The notes beneath the pieces were generated by a model that did no database searches, was not told the DNA's origin, and worked only from the letters and a program-made list of their open reading frames with translations. Shown in pieces: positions 38,032 through 47,016 of a stretch of 64,000 nt of DNA (within the stretch, counting starts at the first letter, position 1; every line of letters starts with the position of its first letter). The DNA comes from Flavobacterium branchiicola (GTDB lineage Bacteria > Bacteroidota > Bacteroidia > Flavobacteriales > Flavobacteriaceae): assembly GCF_018383905.1 (NCBI RefSeq), contig NZ_JAGYWA010000001.1:391518-455517 (forward strand), given 5' to 3'. Made by a program: the position numbers and the translations under genes.

Positions 38032-38102
38032 TGGAAAAAAAATCTTCTTAGTTTAATTTTTGAGAACTCAATTGTTTATTTTTACGGACTAATATTTTTA
38101 AT

Positions 38103-40943
38103 ATGTCAACTCAAAAACGCCTTTTTCTTCTAGATGCTTATGCATTAATTTTTCGTGGTTATTATGCTTTCATAAAAAACCCGCGAATTAACTCAAAAGG
38201 AATGGACACATCTGCAATTATGGGTTTTATGAACTCACTTTTGGATGTTATTAAAAGAGAAAAACCAGATCATTTGGCAGTTGCTTTCGATAAAGGCGGA
38301 AGTGTATTGCGTAACGAAATGTTTCCAGAATACAAAGCCAATCGCGACGAAACGCCTGAGGCAATAAAAATTGCTGTTCCTTATATTTGCGAATTATTAA
38401 AAGCAATGCATATCCCTATTATTGAAGTGGCAGGTTTTGAAGCCGACGATTTAATTGGAACTATTGCAAAACAAGCCGAAAAACAGAATTACAAAGTCTT
38501 TATGGTAACTCCCGATAAAGATTTTGCACAGTTAGTTTCTGAAAACATCTTTATGTACAAACCAGCCCGAATGGGTAATGGAATAGAAATTTGGGGTGTT
38601 CCCGAAGTTTTAGCAAAATTTGAAATTGAAAGACCGGAGCAAGTAATCGACTTCTTAGGAATGATGGGCGATGCTGCGGATAATATTCCTGGGCTTCCTG
38701 GAGTTGGTGAAGTAACAGCCAAAAAACTTTTGAAAGAGTTTGGCACAATGGAAAATCTTTTGGCAAATACAGATAAGCTAAAAGGTAAAATGAAAGAAAA
38801 CATCGAGGCCAATAAAGAAAAAGGTTTGCTTTCTAAAACACTGGCTACTATTTTACTAGACTGTCCCGTTACTTTTGATGAGACGGATTATGAATTAACA
38901 CGTCCGGATATTGAAAAAACCGATGCTATTTTTCAGGAACTGGAATTTAGAAGAATGGCGGAACAGTTTGATAATTTGTTTAAAACTGACGGAACTCAAA
39001 CTACTGCGCCAGAAGTTTCTGATGCCAAATTATATAAAAAAGCACAACCTAAAAATGACGATCAGTTTGATCTTTTTGGAAGCGCTACTACAGAAGAAGG
39101 AACAGAAACTCACAGAACCTCTTTCTACAATACATTATCAGACACACCTCACTCCTACCAGACTATTCAGGGAGATTTGGGAATAAAGTTACTTTTACAA
39201 AATTTACAAAATCAACCTTCTGTTTGTTTTGATACTGAAACAACCGGTATTGATGCTTTGCATGCAGAACTTGTCGGAATGTCTTTTGCCTTTGAAAAAG
39301 GAAAAGCATTTTACGTTCCGTTTCCTGAAAGCCGTGAAGAAGCACAAGTTTTAGTTGATAAATTTGTTCCGTTTTTTGAAAATGAAAACATCGAAAAAAT
39401 TGGACAAAACTTAAAATATGATTTAAAAATCCTTTCCAATTACGGTGTTACTGTAAAAGGAAAACTTTTTGACACGATGATTGCGCATTATCTGATCAAT
39501 CCAGATATGCGTCATAATATGGATATTTTAGCCGAAACGTATTTAAAATATTCTCCAAAACCAATTGAAGATTTAATTGGCAAAAAAGGAAAAAATCAGC
39601 TTTCGATGCGTGATGTTCCTTTGGAAGACATTAAAGAATACGCTGCCGAAGATGCCGATATTACGTTACAATTAAAAGAAATCTTTACAACCGAATTAGA
39701 CAAAACAGAAACTAAAAAGCTTTTTGATGAAATCGAAATTCCGCTAGTAAGCGTTTTGGCTGCAATGGAAACAGAAGGAATTCGTCTGGATGTTGATTTC
39801 CTAAACGCGATGTCTAAAGAAATGGATGTCGAAATCAAATCTTTAGAACAAAGCATTTATGAAACTGCCGGAGAAAAATTCAATTTAGCTTCTCCAAAAC
39901 AATTGGGAGATATTTTATTTGAAAAAATGAAAATTGGTGGTGCAAAACAAAAGAAAACCAAAACAGGCCAATACGCAACCGGAGAAGAAGTTTTAACTTA
40001 TTTAGCCAACGACAATCCTATTGTGAAACAAATTCTGGACTGGCGCCAAATGGTAAAATTACAGAGCACTTACATTCTTGCTTTACCGGAGCAAGTTGAC
40101 AAAAAAACACTAAGAGTCCATACCGATTATATGCAAACTGTTGCCGCAACAGGTCGTTTGAGTTCTAATAATCCAAACTTGCAAAATATTCCGATTCGTA
40201 CCGAAAGAGGACGTCAGATTCGTAAAGCTTTTGTAGCGCGCGATGAAAATCATACCTTAATCTCTGCCGATTACTCGCAAATAGAATTAAGAATTATTGC
40301 CGCTTTAAGCGGTGAAGAAAACATGATTAAGGCTTTTCAGGATGGAGAAGACATTCACAGATCTACAGCTGCAAAAGTTTTTGATGTTGCACTGGAAGAT
40401 GTGAGCCGCGAACAAAGAAGTAATGCTAAAACAGTAAACTTCGGAATTATATATGGTGTTTCTGCTTTTGGTTTAAGTAATCAAACTTCGCTATCCCGAA
40501 GCGAAAGTGCTGCTTTAATTGAAGCCTATTACAAAACATACCCAAGATTAAGATCTTATATCAATGAACAAATTGAATTTGCACGCGAAAAAGGATATGT
40601 ACAAACTATTCTCGGCCGTCGTCGTTATTTAAAAGACATAAATTCTGCAAATGCCGTAGTAAGAAGTGCTGCCGAAAGAAATGCGGTTAACGCGCCAATT
40701 CAGGGAAGTGCTGCCGATGTAATTAAAATTGCGATGATTAACATTCACAAAAAATTACAAGACGAAAACTGGAAATCTAAAATGTTACTACAAGTTCATG
40801 ATGAGCTTGTGTTCGATGTTCACAACGATGAACTCGAAAAAATTCAGCCAATGATCAAACATGAAATGGAAAATGCTTTTAAAATGGCAGTTCCGTTAGA
40901 AGTTGAAATTGGTTTAGGAAAAAACTGGTTGGAAGCGCATTAA
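38103..40943 (+). CDS. polA: DNA polymerase I
   Basis: 946 residues, full three-domain form. N-terminal 5'-3' exonuclease (1-300; VAFDKGGSVLRNEMFPEYKANR, GFEADDLIGT, TPDKDFAQLV, GDAADNIPGLPGVGEVTA). A 3'-5' proofreading domain with intact DTETTG (about 376-381) and the downstream AEDAD motif. Polymerase domain with motif A SADYSQIELR (about 720), the O-helix RSNAKTVNFGIIYGVSAFGL and motif C QVHDEL (about 897). It fills gaps in repair and removes RNA primers. It is monocistronic with a terminator at 40963-40991. Confidence 0.97.
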   Translation: MSTQKRLFLLDAYALIFRGYYAFIKNPRINSKGMDTSAIMGFMNSLLDVIKREKPDHLAVAFDKGGSVLRNEMFPEYKANRDETPEAIKIAVPYICELLKAMHIPIIEVAGFEADDLIGTIAKQAEKQNYKVFMVTPDKDFAQLVSENIFMYKPARMGNGIEIWGVPEVLAKFEIERPEQVIDFLGMMGDAADNIPGLPGVGEVTAKKLLKEFGTMENLLANTDKLKGKMKENIEANKEKGLLSKTLATILLDCPVTFDETDYELTRPDIEKTDAIFQELEFRRMAEQFDNLFKTDGTQTTAPEVSDAKLYKKAQPKNDDQFDLFGSATTEEGTETHRTSFYNTLSDTPHSYQTIQGDLGIKLLLQNLQNQPSVCFDTETTGIDALHAELVGMSFAFEKGKAFYVPFPESREEAQVLVDKFVPFFENENIEKIGQNLKYDLKILSNYGVTVKGKLFDTMIAHYLINPDMRHNMDILAETYLKYSPKPIEDLIGKKGKNQLSMRDVPLEDIKEYAAEDADITLQLKEIFTTELDKTETKKLFDEIEIPLVSVLAAMETEGIRLDVDFLNAMSKEMDVEIKSLEQSIYETAGEKFNLASPKQLGDILFEKMKIGGAKQKKTKTGQYATGEEVLTYLANDNPIVKQILDWRQMVKLQSTYILALPEQVDKKTLRVHTDYMQTVAATGRLSSNNPNLQNIPIRTERGRQIRKAFVARDENHTLISADYSQIELRIIAALSGEENMIKAFQDGEDIHRSTAAKVFDVALEDVSREQRSNAKTVNFGIIYGVSAFGLSNQTSLSRSESAALIEAYYKTYPRLRSYINEQIEFAREKGYVQTILGRRRYLKDINSANAVVRSAAERNAVNAPIQGSAADVIKIAMINIHKKLQDENWKSKMLLQVHDELVFDVHNDELEKIQPMIKHEMENAFKMAVPLEVEIGLGKNWLEAH

Positions 40944-40962
40944 AACAATTACTTTTCATATT

Positions 40963-40991
40963 CTAAAGCCATTCCATTCGAATGGCTTTTT
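40963..40991 (+). terminator. Intrinsic terminator of polA
   Basis: AAAGCCATTC pairs with GAATGGCTTT over a 5-nt loop, followed by T residues. Confidence 0.85.
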
Positions 40992-41067
40992 AATTTAATA
41001 TTAAGCAAAAAACATACGAATTTTACCTGTGTTTACATTTAAAGATCTTTAAAATTAAAAAAGCAAA

Positions 41068-42186
41068 ATGAAGAAATATTTCTTGTACCTCTTTACACTT
41101 TATTCAACAATTACGTTTTGTCAGGACAAAATTTATTATCTGGAGGGCACTTTAGGCAAAAGCACCATTTTTATGACACTACAGGTTTATAAATCAGAGA
41201 ATGAAACTAATCTAACCGCAGTTTACTTCTACAAGAGCTCATTAAAAGATATTAAGCTTGTGGCAAAATTAAAAAACAGTAATAATTATACTTTCTATTT
41301 TAAGCCTGGTGATGTTGTTAGTGAAAAATTTTATCTGAAAAAATCAGGCAATAATTTTGATGGCTTTTGGTATGATGCTAAGGACAAACAATTAGCCGTT
41401 CATCTTGAACCTGTAAATTTTGATAATTACAAATCAAATATCAAAATTAGATTTGATGACGAACGCTTAAATCTGGTGAAATATAAATTTCTTGAATTTA
41501 AGAAACAGAAAACTACACTTTACAACAACAAAGAATTTGTCTGGTATTCTGAAAAACATTGTGATTCTGATTTCTTTAGACTTGGAGCTAATTTTCCTGA
41601 GAAAAACAAAGCCGTGATTAATCCTATTTTAGAACAAATACATATTCAAAATACATTAAACCAGCTTAATTGCTCTTCAGGTTTTGAGTATAGTAATGGA
41701 CAGGGAATCGAAGGCTCGACAACGATCCATTTTTTAAACACAAATTTATTAGGTTTCGAAATATTTGCGTCTTATTACTGCGGAGGCGCTCATCCGGACT
41801 TTGGCGGAAGCGGTTATCTAATTGACTTAAATAACGGAAAACAATATGAAATTGACGACATTCTGGCTTTTGATAAAAGTGTAACCGGAGACAAAGAGAA
41901 TAACTTTGACGCTTTTTCTAAATACAGAAGTGATTATTTTGCGCCTAAACTACTCGCTGTAATTAACGCTCAGGAACATTTTGAAAAACCTAAAGACGAT
42001 GACGCTGATCCTTGCGATTATACAAATGAAGAATATTGGGATTTTCCTTCCTGGAGTTATACAGAAAAAGGAATAGAATTCACTCCCAGTTTTTATCGAG
42101 CAGCGAGATCCTGTGAAGACTCTTTCTTAGTTCCTTTTGAAAAATTAAAGACTTATAAAAATCCAAAATTCCCGTACTCCTTTTAA
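41068..42186 (+). CDS. Secreted protein with DUF3298/RsiV-like C-terminal domain
   Basis: 372 residues, signal peptide MKKYFLYLFTLYSTITFCQ (mature from about residue 19-20). The first 130 residues are a beta-rich region without known family. The second half resembles DUF3298/RsiV-type domains: GFEIFASYYCGGAHPDFGG followed by an acidic segment NGKQYEIDDILAF. Several cysteines (CDSDF, NCSSG, YYCGG, DPCDY, RSCED) suggest disulfides. Function unknown. It lies alone between two terminators. Confidence 0.7.
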   Translation: MKKYFLYLFTLYSTITFCQDKIYYLEGTLGKSTIFMTLQVYKSENETNLTAVYFYKSSLKDIKLVAKLKNSNNYTFYFKPGDVVSEKFYLKKSGNNFDGFWYDAKDKQLAVHLEPVNFDNYKSNIKIRFDDERLNLVKYKFLEFKKQKTTLYNNKEFVWYSEKHCDSDFFRLGANFPEKNKAVINPILEQIHIQNTLNQLNCSSGFEYSNGQGIEGSTTIHFLNTNLLGFEIFASYYCGGAHPDFGGSGYLIDLNNGKQYEIDDILAFDKSVTGDKENNFDAFSKYRSDYFAPKLLAVINAQEHFEKPKDDDADPCDYTNEEYWDFPSWSYTEKGIEFTPSFYRAARSCEDSFLVPFEKLKTYKNPKFPYSF

Positions 42187-42188
42187 AC

Positions 42189-42220
42189 AAAAAACCATTC
42201 GTCGCGGCGAATGGTTTTTT
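42189..42220. terminator. Bidirectional terminator
   Basis: AAACCATTCG pairs with CGAATGGTTT, flanked by A and T runs; serves the secreted-protein gene (plus) and the LacI gene (minus). Confidence 0.9.
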
Positions 42221-42223
42221 ATA

Positions 42224-43252
42224 TTATTTTACTTTTCTTGTCGATTCTCGTTCTTTCAAAACTGTCTTGATAACGATGGTTTCGTAATCTGAAGTTTCTT
42301 CTTCGCTTTCTTCTAATCTTTTGATTAATCGTTTTGCAGCAACTTCACCAATTTCTATTCCGTGTTGACTTACAGTTGTCAAACTTGGCGACAAACGTCT
42401 TGAAGCTAAAATTCCGTCAGCAAAACCAATTATCGAAATATCTTCTGGAACTCTGAAACCTTTTTTCAAACTAACTCTTAAAGCAGCAACTGAATCATTT
42501 TCGTCTAATGCAAAAATTCCGTCAATTTTATTATCAAAAAGTCCGTCGATTTTAGCTTTCATATCCTCTTCAGAATCGGTACGAAGGATAATTTTTTCGT
42601 TAACCGGAATATTATTATCTTCTAATGCTTTCAAATATCCATCGGCTCTTAATTTTCCAACACTTAAATTATCAACAGAAGAAATTAAGGCAATGTTTTT
42701 ACATCCCAAATTAATTAGGTGTTGTGTAGAATTTAAGGCAGAATCAAAATCGTCTACTATTACTTTATCACAATCTACTTCGTCAGCAATTCTGTCAAAC
42801 ATTACAATTGGAGTTCCGTCATTTATAATGGCAGAAAAATGATTGTAATCCTGGAGTTTTTGAGCTTCTTCAGAAACAGAAAGAATAAATCCATCAATAG
42901 TTCCGTTACTCAACATTTCAAGTGTATGAACCTCTTTTTCCAGCGATTCATTAGAAATACAAGTAATCACATTATACCCCTTTTTATCGGCTACTTTTTC
43001 GATTCCGCTAAAAACCTTAGCAAAAAACGAGTTTAATATATTAGGTATAATTACACCAATTGTTTTAGTCTTACGATTTTTTAAATTCAGACCAATAACA
43101 TTTGGTTTATAATTTTTGAGTTTGGCATACTCCTTAATCTTCACCTTCGTTTGCTCACTAATTTCCGGACTGTCATTCAATGCTTTAGACACTGTAGACA
43201 CAGAAACACCAAGTTCCTTCGCAATTTGTTTTAGAGTTGCTTTAGCTTTCAT
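42224..43252 (-). CDS. LacI/GalR-family transcriptional regulator
   Basis: 342 residues. N-terminal helix-turn-helix (TLKQIAKELGVSVSTVSKAL) and hinge helix (residues to about 58), then a periplasmic-binding-protein-like effector domain (KTIGVIIPNILNSFFAKVFS, NGTIDGFILSVSEEA, VMFDRIADEVDCDKVIVDD, GFADGILASRRLSPSLTTV). This type usually senses a sugar. No sugar operon adjoins it, so its regulon lies elsewhere; the divergent ferritin-like operon is the only adjacent candidate. It has its own promoter. Confidence 0.94.
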   Translation of the reverse strand: MKAKATLKQIAKELGVSVSTVSKALNDSPEISEQTKVKIKEYAKLKNYKPNVIGLNLKNRKTKTIGVIIPNILNSFFAKVFSGIEKVADKKGYNVITCISNESLEKEVHTLEMLSNGTIDGFILSVSEEAQKLQDYNHFSAIINDGTPIVMFDRIADEVDCDKVIVDDFDSALNSTQHLINLGCKNIALISSVDNLSVGKLRADGYLKALEDNNIPVNEKIILRTDSEEDMKAKIDGLFDNKIDGIFALDENDSVAALRVSLKKGFRVPEDISIIGFADGILASRRLSPSLTTVSQHGIEIGEVAAKRLIKRLEESEEETSDYETIVIKTVLKERESTRKVK

Positions 43253-43276
43253 CTATAAAATTTTATGTAATTAATA

Positions 43277-43305
43277 CAAATATAGTAGAATTACCTAAAA
43301 TACAA
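43277..43305 (-). promoter_or_regulatory. Promoter of the LacI-family gene
   Basis: TTG (complement 43303-43305), 18-bp spacer, TATATTTG (complement 43277-43284), 24 bp before the ATG. Confidence 0.75.
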
Positions 43306-43398
43306 TAAAAAAGACCTACTACTATTTAAAATTACAAACACTTTTTAAAATAAAACCAAGAAACATCAATTTTCTAAAACCAATTCTCTTAAAATCTC

Positions 43399-43425
43399 GT
43401 TAATAACTTAATACACGTTATTAAC
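43399..43425. promoter_or_regulatory. Paired GTTAWTAAC palindromes, putative operator of the ferritin-like operon
   Basis: GTTAATAAC (43399-43407) and GTTATTAAC (43417-43425) form a perfect 9-bp inverted repeat with a 9-nt spacer; each half is itself palindromic around its central base. The pair is centred 18 bp apart and ends 19 bp before the ATG at 43445. Role as a protein-binding site is inference. Confidence 0.55.
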
Positions 43426-43444
43426 CTAATAAAAGACCTTGATT

Positions 43445-44191
43445 ATGAAAAACGAAGTTAAAATTCATGAAGTTGATCCTTCATTGAATAACAGAAGGAG
43501 CTTTCTTAAGCTCAGTGGCTTAACACTAGTTGGCGCAGGTTTGGTTCTGGCTGGTTGCAGCGACAATGATAATGAAGATAATATGCAGGACAATTCCCTG
43601 CCCGGAATAAAAAACGGAGTGTTTGATTTAGGCTCCGGAGATTTTGGTGTACTTACCTATGCTTACGCACTAGAACAACTTGAAGCCGATTTTTACACAA
43701 AAGTTGTAAACTCTACTAATTTTAATGCTACTTTCAGCGATATTGAACGTCAGGTTCTGACCGATTTATATCATCACGAAGTAGTTCATCGTGATTTTTT
43801 TAAAGCCGCTTTAACAGGAGCTCTTCCTGACCCAAGCTCACAATTGCTTCCCTCCTTAGCATTCAATTACGGCTCATTAAATTTTAGCAGCCGAAATGAA
43901 GTTCTTGCCACTGCAAAAGCTCTTGAAGATACTGGTGTTGCCGCATACAATGGCGCTGGCAGATTAATTAAAAGTCCGGACTATTTATTATTGGCCGGAA
44001 AAATAGTTTCTGTTGAAGCCCGTCACGCTTCTGCAATAAGAAGCTTAATAAATCCGAATTCTAAAGATTTTGCCGGTGACGATGTTGTAAATACATCAAC
44101 TGGATTAGATGTTGCAAAAGATCCTTCCAAAATTCTGCCAATTGCAGGAGGATTTATTACTACAAAATTCACAGCTCAATATTTACCTTAA
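43445..44191 (+). CDS. Ferritin-like domain lipoprotein, Tat-type signal
   Basis: 248 residues from the ATG at 43445; an in-frame TTG at 43439 is rejected. The signal has RRSFLKLSG and a lipobox LAGC, so export by Tat and lipidation are likely. The mature part has the ferritin-like four-helix pattern with acidic/histidine pairs (YALEQLEADFYTKVV, LYHHEVVHRDFFKAAL, AKALEDTGVAAYNGAG, IVSVEARHASAIRSL), typical of a di-metal site. Such proteins are found near stress genes in many bacteria; their substrate is not known. The next gene is a paralog, 26 bp downstream. Confidence 0.88.
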   Translation: MKNEVKIHEVDPSLNNRRSFLKLSGLTLVGAGLVLAGCSDNDNEDNMQDNSLPGIKNGVFDLGSGDFGVLTYAYALEQLEADFYTKVVNSTNFNATFSDIERQVLTDLYHHEVVHRDFFKAALTGALPDPSSQLLPSLAFNYGSLNFSSRNEVLATAKALEDTGVAAYNGAGRLIKSPDYLLLAGKIVSVEARHASAIRSLINPNSKDFAGDDVVNTSTGLDVAKDPSKILPIAGGFITTKFTAQYLP

Positions 44192-44217
44192 TCTTAACTA
44201 GCTAAAACTTAGAAATT

Positions 44218-45030
44218 ATGAATATCTTAAAATTTATAGAAACCTTTACTGATGATAGTTTAATGAGAAGTACAGGTTCCAGAAGAGACAGTTTTAATCA
44301 GTTTGGAAATATTGGTAAAAATTTGGCGTTAGCGTCAATTCCTTTCGGATTATCTGCAATGGCAAATAAAGCACTGGCAAAAGATATTACTCCAACGCCG
44401 GCTACTCCAATTGGGGCTTTGCAATTTGCATTAACATTAGAATACCTTGAAAACGAGTTTTATGCAATGGCATTAGATTCAGGAGTGATTCCTGCACTGG
44501 AAAATGGTGGACGCGATTTAAAAGTTTTCCAACAAATAGCCGATCATGAGGCAGATCACGTAAAATTTTTAATTGCTGGTTTAGGTGGTACAATGAGTGC
44601 CAATTTTGTTCCGAAACCGACTTTCGACTTTACTGTTGGAGGAGCATTCGATCCTTTTGGTGATTATCCAACTTTTTTAGCATTGGCGCAAGCGTTTGAA
44701 GATACAGGCGTAAGAGCTTACAAAGGACAGGCTGCCAATTTAATTTCGACACCTGATTTATTAACAGCCGCGTTACAAATACATTCTGTTGAAGCGAGAC
44801 ATGCATCTGAAGTTCGAAGATTACGAGGTTTAAAAGGATGGATCTCTAATGCGGAAAGAGGAACCGGAATGCCGTCAGCAACACAAGCCGTATATGATGG
44901 CGAAGGCGTTACTATGCAAGCTGGGTATAATACTGCCGCATTGTTTGGAGCTGCCGCTGGATCAGAAGCTTACGACGAACCTTTATCTACACAACAAGTT
45001 GTTGACATTGCAAATTTGTTTATAGTTTAA
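44218..45030 (+). CDS. Ferritin-like domain protein, paralog
   Basis: 270 residues. The same metal-site pattern is present (LQFALTLEYLENEFYAMAL, IADHEADHVKFLIAGL, AQAFEDTGVRAYKGQAA, IHSVEARHASEVRRLRG). The N-terminus has SRRDSFNQFGNIGKNL followed by a moderately hydrophobic segment, a weak Tat-like signal without a lipobox. It pairs with the preceding lipoprotein, suggesting a two-protein envelope complex. A terminator follows. Confidence 0.88.
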   Translation: MNILKFIETFTDDSLMRSTGSRRDSFNQFGNIGKNLALASIPFGLSAMANKALAKDITPTPATPIGALQFALTLEYLENEFYAMALDSGVIPALENGGRDLKVFQQIADHEADHVKFLIAGLGGTMSANFVPKPTFDFTVGGAFDPFGDYPTFLALAQAFEDTGVRAYKGQAANLISTPDLLTAALQIHSVEARHASEVRRLRGLKGWISNAERGTGMPSATQAVYDGEGVTMQAGYNTAALFGAAAGSEAYDEPLSTQQVVDIANLFIV

Positions 45031-45051
45031 CAAAAAAGTCAAAAAATTGAG

Positions 45052-45086
45052 CCACCTTCGCGTTATTGTGAAGGTGGTTTTTTTTT
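45052..45086 (+). terminator. Intrinsic terminator of the ferritin-like operon
   Basis: CCACCTTC (45052-45059) pairs with GAAGGTGG (45070-45077), followed by T8 or more. Confidence 0.9.
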
Positions 45087-45147
45087 ATTGATTTAAATAC
45101 AAAACTGACAGCCTGATTTTCAGCAGATAAAATATTCTTTTCAGGTA

Positions 45148-45178
45148 TTTGGATTTAAAATAATTAATTGTACTTTTG
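45148..45178 (+). promoter_or_regulatory. Promoter of rplM-rpsI-rpsB-tsf
   Basis: TTTG (45148-45151), 19-bp spacer, TACTTTTG (45171-45178), an exact match to the Bacteroidota consensus. Confidence 0.9.
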
Positions 45179-45180
45179 CA

Positions 45181-45196
45181 TCCCCTTTATTGGGGA
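45181..45196 (+). promoter_or_regulatory. Hairpin at the 5' end of the rplM leader
   Basis: TCCCC-TTTATT-GGGGA lies at the predicted transcript start, 25 bp before the rplM ATG. It may be part of an autoregulatory L13 leader; such leaders have been proposed in Bacteroidia, but I cannot align it here. Confidence 0.45.
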
Positions 45197-45221
45197 TGGA
45201 ATGTTTAATTAAAATAATATT

Positions 45222-45677
45222 ATGGACGCATTAAGCTACAAAACAGTTTCAGCTAGCAAAGCCACTGTAACTAAAGAGTGGATTGTTGTTGACGCTGAAG
45301 GTCATAACTTAGGACGTCTTGCTTCAAAGGTTGCAATGATCTTAAGAGGTAAGTACAAACCAAGTTACACACCGCACGTTGACTGTGGAGATAACGTAAT
45401 TGTTATCAACTCAGAAAAAATTAACCTTACAGGTACAAAAATGAATGACAAAATTTACATGCGTCATACAGGTTACCCAGGAGGACAAAGAACTTTAACT
45501 GCTAAAGTATTGCAAGCTAAAAACCCTGCATTATTAGTGGAAAAAGCTGTAAAAGGAATGTTACCTAAAAATAAATTAGGAGCTGAACTTTTTAGAAATC
45601 TAAATGTTGTTGTAGGTGCTGAGCATACTCACGGAGCTCAAAAACCTAGAACTGTTAACCTAAACGATCTTAAGTAA
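45222..45677 (+). CDS. rplM: 50S ribosomal protein L13
   Basis: 151 residues, normal length. Signatures: WIVVDAEGHNLGRLASKVA, RGKYKPSYTPHVDCGDNVIV, MRHTGYPGGQRTL and MLPKNKLG. L13 is an early assembly protein of the large subunit. Its stop codon shares one base with the rpsI start (TAATG), the usual L13-S9 coupling. Confidence 0.98.
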   Translation: MDALSYKTVSASKATVTKEWIVVDAEGHNLGRLASKVAMILRGKYKPSYTPHVDCGDNVIVINSEKINLTGTKMNDKIYMRHTGYPGGQRTLTAKVLQAKNPALLVEKAVKGMLPKNKLGAELFRNLNVVVGAEHTHGAQKPRTVNLNDLK

Positions 45678-46063
45678 TGGGAGTTATTCACAAAATCGGT
45701 AGAAGAAAAACCGCTGTTGCACGTGTTTATGTTTCTGAAGGAACAGGTAAAATCACTGTAAACAAAAAAGAATTCGCAACTTACTTTCCAACTGCAACTT
45801 TACAATACAAAGTTTTACAACCAATGTCTATGACAGAAAATGTAAACAACTTTGATGTAAAAGTAAACGTTTACGGAGGTGGTTCAACTGGTCAGGCAGA
45901 AGCTGTAAGAATGGCATTAGCACGTGCAATGTGTGAAGTGAACATCGAAAACAGAGGAATCCTTAAACCAGAAGGTTTATTAACAAGAGATCCAAGAATG
46001 GTTGAACGTAAGAAATTCGGTCAGAAGAAAGCTCGTAAGAGATTCCAATTCTCTAAACGTTAA
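45677..46063 (+). CDS. rpsI: 30S ribosomal protein S9
   Basis: 128 residues. IGRRKTAVARVYVSEGTGKI at the start and the basic tail ending KKARKRFQFSKR, whose last Arg reaches the P-site tRNA. It is followed by a 177-bp structured gap before rpsB. Confidence 0.98.
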   Translation: MGVIHKIGRRKTAVARVYVSEGTGKITVNKKEFATYFPTATLQYKVLQPMSMTENVNNFDVKVNVYGGGSTGQAEAVRMALARAMCEVNIENRGILKPEGLLTRDPRMVERKKFGQKKARKRFQFSKR

Positions 46064-46070
46064 TATTACC

Positions 46071-46214
46071 TGTCTTGTGCATAACGGTACAAGACACTAT
46101 CAATTATTTATTGAAATTAAAAAACACAGTTATTGTTGCTCTCCTATCGAGGTAGGAAATAGTTTAGCATCTAAATGTATAAAGCCTGGGAAACCGCCAT
46201 TTATACATTGCTAA
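46071..46214 (+). ncRNA. Structured leader RNA upstream of rpsB, putative S2 autoregulatory element
   Basis: The 177-bp gap holds three hairpins. (1) 46071-46080 with 46087-46096: a 10-bp stem (one G-U) with hexaloop ATAACG, not followed by a T run, so not a terminator. (2) TCCTA/TAGGA around a TCGAGG loop (46142-46155). (3) A long hairpin 46164-46214: outer stem 46164-46168 with 46210-46214, a bulge, a perfect 10-bp stem 46174-46183 with 46200-46209, and an inner GG-GAAA-CC tetraloop cap at 46188-46195. No promoter is seen in the gap. The structure is seen in sequence; autoregulation by S2 is inference. Confidence 0.65.
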
Positions 46215-46240
46215 TCAACAGAACGTAAACTAGTACAAAA

Positions 46241-47008
46241 ATGGCAAACAAAATAGAAGTAAAAGAATTACTAGAAGCAGGTGTTCACTTCGGACACATG
46301 ACTAGAAAATGGGATCCAAATATGGCTCCTTACATTTATATGGAGCGTAATGGTATTCACATTATCAATCTATATAAAACTGCAGCTAAAATTGAAGAGG
46401 CTAATGAAGCTTTGAAAAAAATCGCTGCATCAGGTAGAAAAATTTTATTCGTAGCTACCAAAAAACAAGCTAAAGACATCGTTGCTGATAAAGCAAAAGC
46501 TGCAAACATGCCTTACATCACTGAAAGATGGCCAGGTGGAATGTTAACTAACTTCGTAACTATCAGAAAGGCAGTTAAAAAAATGTCTTCTATTGATAAA
46601 ATGAAGAAAGATGGTACATTCATGACTCTTTCTAAAAAAGAGCGTTTACAAGTTGATCGTCTTCGTGCTAAATTAGAGAAAAACTTAGGTTCAATTGCTG
46701 ATATGTCTAGACTACCTGCAGCATTGTTCGTAGTAGATATCAAAGCTGAACACATCGCAATAAAAGAAGCTCAAAAATTAAACATTCCAGTTTTTGCAAT
46801 GGTTGATACGAATTCTGACCCAAGAGAGGTTGATTACGTAATTCCAGCAAATGATGATGCTTCTAAATCAATTGACAAAATTTTATCTTTAGTAACTACT
46901 GCTGTAATCGAAGGTCTTTCTGACAGAGGTTCTGAAAAAGAAGTTGAAGTAGCTGAAGAAGCTGCTCCTGCTGCAGAAGCTGAGGCTGCTCCTGCAACTG
47001 AAGAATAA
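46241..47008 (+). CDS. rpsB: 30S ribosomal protein S2
   Basis: 255 residues. VKELLEAGVHFGHMTRKWDP, ILFVATKKQAKDIV, RWPGGMLTNFVTIRKAVKKM and PVFAMVDTNSDPREVDYVIP are family signatures. The C-terminus ends in an alanine/glutamate tail typical of Bacteroidota. It is preceded by a structured leader and followed by tsf, the common rpsB-tsf pair. Confidence 0.98.
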   Translation: MANKIEVKELLEAGVHFGHMTRKWDPNMAPYIYMERNGIHIINLYKTAAKIEEANEALKKIAASGRKILFVATKKQAKDIVADKAKAANMPYITERWPGGMLTNFVTIRKAVKKMSSIDKMKKDGTFMTLSKKERLQVDRLRAKLEKNLGSIADMSRLPAALFVVDIKAEHIAIKEAQKLNIPVFAMVDTNSDPREVDYVIPANDDASKSIDKILSLVTTAVIEGLSDRGSEKEVEVAEEAAPAAEAEAAPATEE

Positions 47009-47016
47009 ATCAAATT

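Noticed and set aside
46071..46096. Intrinsic terminator after rpsI
   Set aside because: A strong stem is present but no T run follows, and rpsB has no promoter of its own in the gap.
46002..46214. 70-codon plus-strand frame overlapping the rpsI end
   Set aside because: It reads through the rpsB leader hairpins and has no start support; the structure explains the region better.
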